Below are positions 1 through 5,094 of a DNA stretch of 5,094 nt, piece after piece (within the stretch, counting starts at the first letter, position 1; every line of letters begins with the position of its first letter). The position numbers were made by a program, and so were the translations under genes. The DNA is from Bifidobacteriaceae bacterium (lineage in GTDB: Bacteria > Actinomycetota > Actinomycetes > Actinomycetales > WQXJ01), in contig JAIRTF010000314.1 of the NCBI GenBank assembly GCA_031255075.1, forward strand, positions 1 to 5,094, read 5' to 3'. The notes below the pieces were generated by a model. It did no database searches. It saw only the letters and a program-made list of their open reading frames with translations, and was not told the origin of the DNA.

Positions 1-1332
1 CGCACCTTCTACGATTCGTTCGACATAGACCGCGGCCCCATCATCACCGTTGGTGGCGACGTCATAGCCCGCTCTGAGAAGACCGATGACGACTACGCCT
101 ACCAGCGCATTTATCCCAACGGCAACCTCTACGCCCCAGTCACCGGCTATGTGACAGTGGTGGGGCCGGCCTCCGGCATGGAACTGTTTGAAAACGAGGT
201 CCTGGAGGGCACCGCCGACGCGTTGTTCTGGACCCGGATGCAGGACCTGTTCACCGGCGAGGTACCAACCGGCGGTGCCGTGGAACTGACCATTGACCCA
301 GCCGTTCAACAGGCGGCTTGGAATGCTTTGGGAGATTCTCGCGGCGCGGCCGTCGCCATGGACGCCAAGACCGGTGAGTTGCTGGCCATGGTGTCCAAAC
401 CGACCTTTGACCCGAACGTTCTGGCCACCCATGACCCGACGGCGGCCCTGGCGGCCTACAAACAACTGGAAGAGGACCCCCTCAAACCGCTGTCCAACCG
501 GGCCATCAGCGGTGACATGTACGCACCCGGTTCCACCTTCAAGCTGATCACCGCCGCGGCCGCCCTGGAAAGCGGCACCTACACCCCTCAAAGCGAACTG
601 GACGCCCCCCGGCAGTTGGATCTGCCGCAGACCTCCATCAAGCTGACCAACTTTGGTGATTCGTCGTGTTCACCGACTGGCAAGATGACGCTGGAAGAAG
701 CGATGGTGGTGTCATGTAACACGGCCTTCGGCTGGTTGGGGATGGAACTGGGCCAGGCCGCCATTGCCAAACAATCCCAGGCCTTCGGTTTCAGCCAGGA
801 TCTGTCCATCCCGCTGTACGTTTCACCTTCGGCCTACCCAACCGGGATGGACCAAGCCCAAACCGCCATGTCCGCCATCGGACAAATGAACGTGCGCGTC
901 ACCCCACTGCAGATGGCCATGGTCACGGCGACCATTGCCAACGGCGGCCACATGATGAAACCGCAGTTGGTGCGGTCAGAACGGGACTCGCAACTGCGGG
1001 TCCTGTCCCAGGTTGAGGCCGAAGAGTTGGGCCAACCGATCAGCCAAACCACGGCCGATCAACTGTCCGACATGATGTTCCAAGTAGCTGAGCGTGGCAC
1101 CGGCACCCGGACCAAGGTGGCTGGCGTGCGGGTGGGTGCCAAGACCGGCACCGCCGAAACCCTCAAGGAAGCCCCACCGAATGTGTGGACGGTAGCTTAC
1201 GGCGAATCCAGCGGCCGGACAGTAGCCGTCGCGGTGGTGGTTGAGGCCGGCGGTGAGCGCGGCCTATCCGGCACCGGCGGCACCGTGGCCGCCCCGATGG
1301 CCAAAGCGATCTTGGAGGCGGTGTTCCAATGA
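1..1332 (+). CDS. pbpA: Penicillin-binding protein A, class B transpeptidase (5' end missing)
   Basis: This is a D,D-transpeptidase that cross-links peptidoglycan on the outer face of the membrane, acting in growth and septation. The frame is open from base 1, and 443 residues are visible. Residues 1-75 match the PbpA dimerisation region (an RG pair, then YQRIYPNG and LYAPVTGY, then ELFENEVLEGT). The transpeptidase domain follows with all three active-site motifs: STFK at residues 178-181 (nucleophile S178), SCN at 238-240 and KTG at 381-383. Family proteins are about 490 residues, so roughly 45-50 N-terminal residues, including the membrane anchor, lie upstream. The GTG at 151 is internal, because conserved residues precede it. 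C223 and C239 could form the disulfide known beside the active site in mycobacterial PbpA. The gene overlaps pknA by four bases (ATGA), so the two are probably translationally coupled. The identification is firm from motifs and gene order. Confidence 0.95.
   Translation, partial: RTFYDSFDIDRGPIITVGGDVIARSEKTDDDYAYQRIYPNGNLYAPVTGYVTVVGPASGMELFENEVLEGTADALFWTRMQDLFTGEVPTGGAVELTIDPAVQQAAWNALGDSRGAAVAMDAKTGELLAMVSKPTFDPNVLATHDPTAALAAYKQLEEDPLKPLSNRAISGDMYAPGSTFKLITAAAALESGTYTPQSELDAPRQLDLPQTSIKLTNFGDSSCSPTGKMTLEEAMVVSCNTAFGWLGMELGQAAIAKQSQAFGFSQDLSIPLYVSPSAYPTGMDQAQTAMSAIGQMNVRVTPLQMAMVTATIANGGHMMKPQLVRSERDSQLRVLSQVEAEELGQPISQTTADQLSDMMFQVAERGTGTRTKVAGVRVGAKTGTAETLKEAPPNVWTVAYGESSGRTVAVAVVVEAGGERGLSGTGGTVAAPMAKAILEAVFQ
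1314..1318 (+). promoter_or_regulatory. Ribosome binding site of pknA inside pbpA
   Basis: A GGAGG lies 10 bases before the ATG at 1329, within the last codons of pbpA. It supports this ATG as the pknA start and shows that pknA can recruit ribosomes itself, in addition to coupling through the ATGA overlap. Confidence 0.7.
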
Positions 1333-3002
1333 TTGCTGAAAGTGGCCTGGAACTGGCCGAAGGCCGCTACCGGTTGGTTTCCCGGATCGCGGTTGGTGGC
1401 ATGGGTGAGGTCTGGCGGGCCCACAACGTGTTGGCTGATGAACCGATCGCCATCAAGGTGTTGCGGTCCGAGTTCACCGGTGACGCCATTTCCCTCAAAC
1501 GCCTGCGCATCGAAGCGCGCAACGCCTCCCTGCTGCACCACCCGAACATCACCCGTGTCCTGGACTACCGCGAAATTGAGGGCACCGGCTACCTGGTGAT
1601 GGAATATGTCGACGGCCAATCGCTGGCGGACGTGCTGGCCATCCACACAACCATCGCGCCGCTGCGGCTGTTGCCAATCCTGATCCAAGCTTCTTTGGGT
1701 CTGCACGCCGCCCACTCCGCTGGGGTGGTTCACCGCGACGTCAAACCGGGCAACATCTTGTTGGGGCCATCAGATCACGTCAAGCTGACCGATTTTGGGA
1801 TTTCGGTAGCCCACGGCCAGTTGGCTCTGACCGATGCCGGCAAGGTGATGGGCACCGCCCAATACTTGGCCCCGGAACAGGCGCTGGGCAATCCAGCTAC
1901 ACCGGCCGGGGATTTGTATTCGCTGGGTGTGATTGCCTACGAGGCGTTGGTGGGCCACCGGCCGTTCCGCGGCTCCAACTACGTGGCGATCGCGTTGGCG
2001 CAGGTCAACGAACAGCCGCCGCCGTTGCCCGGATCGGTGGAACGGTCCTTGGCCAGTTTGGTGATGCGTCTGTTGGAGAAGGACCCCGGTGCCCGCCCGG
2101 CCGATGGCGCCGAACTGGCCGGCCTGTTTGGCGAGGTCCTGGAAACCCACCGGCATTTGACCGGCTTGCTGTTGGCGACCCGCCAGGGCGGTACTTCCAC
2201 CCGCTTGTTGCGAGCCGAGCGCGGCGAAGACGTACCGGACACCGCTGAGCAGGCCGTGGTAGCGGCGGACCGGGAGCTGTCCGTGCCGGTCACTACCCCA
2301 GCGCCGGTGGTTCAGCTGTCCGCCGTCAGTGAGGCGGCCACCCATCCCGGTTTGCCGGCCGATGCCGCGCCCCTACCGGCCGCCACCGCAAACGTTGGTG
2401 AATCTGCCGCCGGCCAGGCCGGTCACCAGGTGGCGGCAGCCGACCATGACTCGGTTCACGCCGGCGAAGATCACGGCCATCAGCCGCCCGGCGGGGCGGC
2501 GGTTGACGGCCAGGACAACCGGCCGGGCCGGCCGGCACCGGAGGGTGCTGCCCGGGCCGTGTCCCACCGGGCAGCCCGCCCGGTGGTTCCGCCGCGGGAT
2601 GCTTCCCAACGGCCGGTGCCTCACGCGCCCAGCCGGCGGCGGCCGCAAATCGCCCACGATCCGCATGCGCCGTTGGCTTCGCCGGTGACTCATTTTGAAT
2701 CCTTGCCAACCGCCCATGAAGTGGTTCAACGGTTCCCCAGCCCCACAGCTGCGCCGCTGGCGCCGTTGGACACCTCCAACCAAACCCGGCCCAAAGGCGG
2801 CATCAGAGACTGGATTGCACCGGTCCTGGTCGCCATAGGGCTGATCATCATAATCGTAATAGGGCTGATCACAGCCATAAACGCAAGCGAGAGCCCGTCC
2901 GGTCAAGTTGCACCGGATGGGTCGGTTTTCGCCGCCACGGCGCAGACCGCAATAATTGTTAGCACCACTGCGCCGCAGACCGGCGCATCGACAGAAGGGT
3001 AG
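1329..3002 (+). CDS. pknA: Membrane serine/threonine protein kinase PknA
   Basis: This Hanks-type Ser/Thr kinase phosphorylates division and wall-synthesis proteins at the inner membrane face. The kinase domain spans about residues 13-275: glycine loop AVGGMG (21-26; Ala at the first Gly position, as I recall for mycobacterial PknA), VAIK-type lysine K43, helix C glutamate E62, HRDVKPGN at 135-142 (catalytic D137), DFG at 155-157 and APE at 181-183. All catalytic residues are present. A low-complexity Ala/Pro/His/Arg-rich linker (about 283-488) leads to one membrane span (496-517) and a Ser/Thr-rich external tail of about 40 residues with no PASTA repeat. At 557 residues it is longer than the 431-residue M. 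tuberculosis PknA, mostly in the linker. The activation loop keeps T168 and T176 but has Ala170 where PknB has its second threonine. The ATG overlaps the pbpA stop and has a GGAGG upstream. The position between pbpA and pknB makes PknA the firm call. Confidence 0.93.
   Translation: MIAESGLELAEGRYRLVSRIAVGGMGEVWRAHNVLADEPIAIKVLRSEFTGDAISLKRLRIEARNASLLHHPNITRVLDYREIEGTGYLVMEYVDGQSLADVLAIHTTIAPLRLLPILIQASLGLHAAHSAGVVHRDVKPGNILLGPSDHVKLTDFGISVAHGQLALTDAGKVMGTAQYLAPEQALGNPATPAGDLYSLGVIAYEALVGHRPFRGSNYVAIALAQVNEQPPPLPGSVERSLASLVMRLLEKDPGARPADGAELAGLFGEVLETHRHLTGLLLATRQGGTSTRLLRAERGEDVPDTAEQAVVAADRELSVPVTTPAPVVQLSAVSEAATHPGLPADAAPLPAATANVGESAAGQAGHQVAAADHDSVHAGEDHGHQPPGGAAVDGQDNRPGRPAPEGAARAVSHRAARPVVPPRDASQRPVPHAPSRRRPQIAHDPHAPLASPVTHFESLPTAHEVVQRFPSPTAAPLAPLDTSNQTRPKGGIRDWIAPVLVAIGLIIIIVIGLITAINASESPSGQVAPDGSVFAATAQTAIIVSTTAPQTGASTEG
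2175..2792 (+). other. Disordered juxtamembrane linker of PknA
   Basis: These bases encode residues 283-488, between the kinase domain and the membrane span. The segment is rich in Ala, Pro, Arg, His and Gly (for example AADHDSVHAGEDHGHQPPGG and PSRRRPQIAHDPHAP), with no recognisable domain. It stays in frame without stops and ends in a Pro/Thr stretch before the KGGIRDW that enters the membrane. It probably acts as a flexible tether and may carry phosphorylation sites; the latter is inference. Confidence 0.75.
2519..2535 (+). repeat. GC-only palindromic repeat within the pknA linker
   Basis: Two copies of the self-complementary octamer CCGGCCGG flank a single central G, so the 17 bases are both a tandem repeat and a perfect inverted repeat about the centre. 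It lies in the low-complexity coding linker and most likely reflects repetitive Pro/Gly/Arg codons rather than a regulatory site. Confidence 0.5.
2814..2879 (+). other. Single transmembrane segment of PknA
   Basis: Residues 496-517 are an uninterrupted hydrophobic run, IAPVLVAIGL followed by IIIIVIGLITAI. It is preceded by Lys and Arg (K489, R493) on the cytoplasmic side and followed by a polar NASESPSG stretch. This gives the usual topology with the kinase inside and the C-terminus outside. Confidence 0.9.
2993..2999 (+). promoter_or_regulatory. Ribosome binding site deciding the pknB start
   Basis: AGAAGGG sits at the very end of pknA, seven bases before the GTG at 3007. No comparable purine run precedes the in-frame TTG at 2956, so this site decides for the GTG start. 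Confidence 0.65.
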
Positions 3003-3006
3003 ACCG

Positions 3007-5031
3007 GTGGCGGACCTAACTCCACGGATCCTTGCTGGCCGCTATGAGGTTGGCGAGTTGATTGGCCGCGGCGGCATGGCTGAAGTGCATGTCGGCCGAG
3101 ACACACGCCTTGGCCGCACGGTGGCGATCAAGTTGCTGCGCTCAGATTTGGCGCGCGACCCAGCCTTCCAAACCCGCTTCAGGCGGGAAGCGCAGGCTGC
3201 GGCATCGCTCAACCACCCGGCCATCGTGTCGGTCTATGACACGGGCGAGGACCTGGTGACGGACGCCCAAGGTGTGACCCACCATGTGCCGTTCATCATC
3301 ATGGAATACGTTGAGGGCCACACCTTGCGCGAATTGATGCGCGATGACGCGGCCCTGCCGATCGATGAGGCAACCGATATCACCATCGGCGTGCTGTCTG
3401 CTCTGCAATACGCCCACCATGCCGGCATTGTTCACCGCGACATCAAACCGGGCAACATCATGTTGACGGTGACCGGCCAGGTCAAGGTTATGGACTTCGG
3501 CATTGCCCGGGCTCTGGCTGAAACCTCTGACGCGGTCACCCAAACTCAAGCCGTGATCGGTACCGCCCAGTACTTGTCTCCCGAACAGGCTCGCGGCGAG
3601 AACGTCGACGCTCGCTCCGATCTCTACTCGACCGGTTGCGTCCTGTTCGAGTTGTTGACCGGCCGGCCGCCGTTCGTGGGGGATTCGGCCGTGTCCGTCG
3701 CCTACCAGCACGTCCGCGAGCGGGCCGTGCCGCCTTCGACCTTCGCGCCGGATGTGCCGCCCGCGTTGGACCAGGTGGTGATGAAGGCCCTGGCCAAGGA
3801 CCGCGACCAGCGGTATTCGACCGCCTCGGAGTTCCTGGCGGATCTGCAGACGTTCAAGCACGGCGGCGCCGTGGGCGCGCCGGTTGTGGCGGCCGCCATG
3901 GCGCCAACCGCGGAGGCGACCCAGGTGATCGCGCCCGCGCCCATCCCCACGCCCATCGCGGCCAGCTATCCGCCCGCCGCCGCGGCCCACGGGACCGCGT
4001 CCTTTGAGAACGCCGGCATCCTGCCCCCGTCTGACGTGGTCGAAGAAGAAGAGGAAGAGGCCCGCGCCCGGCGCAAGAAGCGGATCATCATCTGGTCCAT
4101 TGTGGGCGGGGTGGTTGCGATTGCCGTCATTGTGGGCCTGATCATGCTGTTGAACGGGGACAAGGAGCCGCCCGTCGGGCCGCCCACTGGCGCCACGCAG
4201 GTGACGGTCCCGGAGGTGCCCGAATCGCGGACCGTTGAGGATTCTGTCAAGGCGTTGGAGGACGCGAAGCTGAAGGCTGAGCCGGGCAAGGCGGAAGCCA
4301 GCGTCGATGTGCCGAAGGACCAGGTCATCCGGTTCGATCCGAAGTCGGGCGAGAAGGTCGACCGGGGCGCCACGGTGAAGTACATCGTCTCGCTGGGTCC
4401 GGACGCGGTGACCATCCCGCCAACTGAGGGCATGACCCAGCCGGAGGCTTTGGCGGCGCTGGCGGACGCCGGGCTGAAGGTGGCGGCCGAAACGAAGACG
4501 GTCAACCACGCCACCGTGCCGGTGGACCGCGTGGTGGGCACCGAGCCCGGGGTCGGCTCGCAGGTCAACGGCGGCGATGAGGTGGTGCTGCTGATCTCGA
4601 ACGGCAAGACCACCGTGCCGGACTGCGCCGGCAAGACCCGCGATGAGTGCACCAAGCTGGTCCAGGACGCGGGGTTGACCCCGTCCGTCTCGGAGGAGGA
4701 ATCCGATCAGGAGCCGGGCAGCGTGATCCGGACGGAGCCGGGCGCCAATTCGACGGTGGATCAAAAGGCCTCCGTCAGCATTGTGGTGGCCCGCGCCGCT
4801 GAGACTCAGACCCTGCCGGACATGACCGGATGGGACGCGAGCCAGGCGCGCAGCTGGCTGGACGGCGCCTCCATGGTTGTCAATGAGAGGCAGGAGACGT
4901 CCACCGCTCAGGACTCGGGCAAGGTGACGCGCACCGATCCGGCGTCCGGCGCCGCGCTGAAACGGGGCCAAACGGTCACCATCTGGGTCTCCACGGGCCC
5001 AGGGCCAACCCCGCCCAGCCAAAACCCGTAG
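3007..5031 (+). CDS. pknB: PASTA-domain serine/threonine protein kinase PknB
   Basis: This receptor-type Ser/Thr kinase couples peptidoglycan status outside the cell to phosphorylation of wall and division proteins inside. From the GTG start it is 674 residues. The kinase domain spans about 12-280: GRGGMA loop at 20-25, K42, helix C E61, HRDIKPGN at 143-150 (catalytic D145), DFG at 163-165, SPE at 191-193. The activation loop carries T178 and T180, matching the TQT autophosphorylation pair of mycobacterial PknB. An Ala/Pro linker ends in six Glu (346-351) then RARRKKR (353-359), leading into the membrane span at 360-382. Four PASTA repeats (398-465, 466-533, 534-597, 598-665) and a Pro-rich tail are external. 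The start at 3007 fits the AGAAGGG site and the usual short PknB N-terminus. The in-frame TTG at 2956 would add 17 Arg/Pro-rich residues encoded within pknA. Four bases separate it from pknA, so they are presumably cotranscribed. Confidence 0.96.
   Translation: MADLTPRILAGRYEVGELIGRGGMAEVHVGRDTRLGRTVAIKLLRSDLARDPAFQTRFRREAQAAASLNHPAIVSVYDTGEDLVTDAQGVTHHVPFIIMEYVEGHTLRELMRDDAALPIDEATDITIGVLSALQYAHHAGIVHRDIKPGNIMLTVTGQVKVMDFGIARALAETSDAVTQTQAVIGTAQYLSPEQARGENVDARSDLYSTGCVLFELLTGRPPFVGDSAVSVAYQHVRERAVPPSTFAPDVPPALDQVVMKALAKDRDQRYSTASEFLADLQTFKHGGAVGAPVVAAAMAPTAEATQVIAPAPIPTPIAASYPPAAAAHGTASFENAGILPPSDVVEEEEEEARARRKKRIIIWSIVGGVVAIAVIVGLIMLLNGDKEPPVGPPTGATQVTVPEVPESRTVEDSVKALEDAKLKAEPGKAEASVDVPKDQVIRFDPKSGEKVDRGATVKYIVSLGPDAVTIPPTEGMTQPEALAALADAGLKVAAETKTVNHATVPVDRVVGTEPGVGSQVNGGDEVVLLISNGKTTVPDCAGKTRDECTKLVQDAGLTPSVSEEESDQEPGSVIRTEPGANSTVDQKASVSIVVARAAETQTLPDMTGWDASQARSWLDGASMVVNERQETSTAQDSGKVTRTDPASGAALKRGQTVTIWVSTGPGPTPPSQNP
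4084..4152 (+). other. Single transmembrane segment of PknB with charged inner flank
   Basis: Residues 360-382 (IIIWSIVGGVV, then AIAVIVGLIMLL) form one hydrophobic span. The basic RARRKKR just before it marks the cytoplasmic side by the positive-inside rule. Six consecutive Glu codons (4042-4059) lie immediately upstream of the basic run. Confidence 0.92.
4198..5001 (+). repeat. Four PASTA repeats of PknB (peptidoglycan-binding ectodomain)
   Basis: Four units of about 64-68 residues start at 4198, 4402, 4606 and 4798. Each follows the PASTA pattern: a Pro-containing opening strand (VPEVPES, IPPTEGM, VPDCAGK, LPDMTGW), a helix with Ala/Leu spacing, a 'V.....P..G..V..G..V' second half, and a closing strand ending in S.GP or a similar sequence. 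The repeats are diverged at DNA level. Known PASTA domains bind muropeptides or unlinked peptidoglycan. Repeat 1 lacks the usual Gly after the opening strand, repeat 3 has two Cys, and repeat 4 has two Trp (W609, W617). Confidence 0.92.
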
Positions 5032-5034
5032 TCC

Positions 5035-5058
5035 GGGGGCCCTGGGGCGGCCCTCAGG
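5035..5058. terminator. GC-rich hairpin after pknB, possible (bidirectional) terminator
   Basis: Starting four bases after the pknB stop, two alternative stems can form. One is 5035-5041 with 5049-5055 (7 bp including one G-U, 7-base loop). The other is 5041-5047 with 5052-5058 (CCTGGGG with CCTCAGG, 7 bp including one G-U, loop CGGC). No T-run follows on either strand, which is common for actinobacterial terminators but leaves the call weak. Its place between pknB and a possible convergent gene fits a shared terminator. Confidence 0.4.
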
Positions 5059-5094
5059 AAGTGGCTTGGAGGCCCGCGGCCAGGGTGGCCGCCC
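5054..5094 (-). CDS. Possible C-terminus of a convergent gene, perhaps trpG/pabA-like (partial)
   Basis: On the - strand the frame read from 5092 gives AATLAAGLQATS and then TGA (5056-5054). Ten of the twelve third codon positions are G or C, as expected for a real gene here. In M. tuberculosis, trpG (glutamine amidotransferase subunit of anthranilate/aminodeoxychorismate synthase) lies convergent to pknB, and such proteins often end, as I recall, in an 'A..AAGL.P'-like tail. Twelve codons cannot prove a gene, so both its existence and its identity are inference from gene order and this weak resemblance. If real, only 22 bases separate its stop from that of pknB. Confidence 0.3.
   Translation of the reverse strand, partial: AATLAAGLQATS
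5076..5092. repeat. Perfect short inverted repeat near the right edge
   Basis: GCGGCC and GGCCGC are separated by AGGGT, giving a 6-bp all-GC stem, or 7 bp with the A-T closing pair and a 3-base loop. It could be part of the terminator region of pknB, or simply lie within the last codons of the possible convergent gene. The window ends two bases later, so any following T-run cannot be seen. Confidence 0.4.

Noticed and set aside
151..153. GTG at 151 as the pbpA start
   Set aside because: The frame is open from base 1, and the 50 residues before 151 match the conserved N-terminal region of PbpA, so the gene simply begins outside the window.
1387..1406. Ala in place of the first Gly in the PknA glycine loop, suggesting a pseudokinase
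   Set aside because: M. tuberculosis PknA, an active kinase, has the similar IATGGMG as I recall. K43, E62, D137, N142 and D155 are all present.
1197..1733. A 178-residue open frame on the - strand across the pbpA-pknA junction
   Set aside because: It overlaps conserved motifs of two real genes and has no recognisable protein features.
1770..2345. A 191-residue open frame on the - strand opposite pknA
   Set aside because: It is Arg/Gly/Gln-rich, has no domain, and lies entirely across the conserved kinase domain and linker of pknA.
2329..2688. A 119-residue + strand frame inside the pknA linker
   Set aside because: It is an Arg/Pro-rich out-of-frame reading of the repetitive GC-rich linker. 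The pknA frame continues through to a real membrane span, so no frameshift is needed.
2956..3006. TTG at 2956 as the pknB start
   Set aside because: It would add 17 residues rich in Arg and Pro, overlap pknA, and lacks a good ribosome site. GTG at 3007 has AGAAGGG seven bases upstream and gives a normal PknB N-terminus.
3142..5022. A 626-residue open frame on the - strand opposite pknB
   Set aside because: It is the antisense shadow of a clear kinase/PASTA gene. Its translation is dominated by Arg, Gly and His with no recognisable domain, as expected from the complement of a high-GC coding frame.

Overview
The window comes from a high-GC actinobacterium and carries the 3' part of the conserved cell-wall and division kinase cluster in the order pbpA - pknA - pknB, all on the + strand. 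Strong preference for G/C at third codon positions, GTG used as a start codon, and the gene order itself all point to Actinomycetes. Features of the PknB kinase domain (the ARGENVDARSDLYSTG stretch, an 'IGRGGMAEVH' glycine loop) resemble, from memory, Micrococcales/Actinomycetales proteins more than mycobacterial ones. That finer placement is inference.

Layout. Bases 1-1332 hold most of a class B penicillin-binding protein (PbpA); its N-terminus, about 45-50 residues, lies outside the window. Its stop overlaps the start of pknA (1329-3002) by an ATGA. Four bases after pknA, pknB begins at a GTG (3007-5031) preceded by an AGAAGGG. Both kinases have an intracellular Hanks-type kinase domain, a disordered linker and one membrane span. 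PknA ends in a short external tail. PknB has four external PASTA repeats. The last 63 bases hold GC-rich hairpins and, possibly, the last 12 codons of a convergent gene on the - strand.

How they work together (established for the family): PknB senses peptidoglycan-derived or lipid II-type ligands through its PASTA repeats. PknA and PknB phosphorylate wall-synthesis and division proteins, and PbpA is the transpeptidase that cross-links septal or polar peptidoglycan. Tight packing implies one transcript; rodA, pstP and fhaA/B would be expected upstream but are not visible here.

I found no mobile element, CRISPR array, tRNA or rRNA, and no previously undescribed system. The points worth a second look are local: a PknA activation loop lacking one of the usual two threonines, an unusually long His/Pro-rich PknA linker, a cysteine pair in PASTA 3, a cluster of rare ATA codons at the PknA membrane span, a codon-usage change inside pknB, and a possible convergent gene at the right edge.
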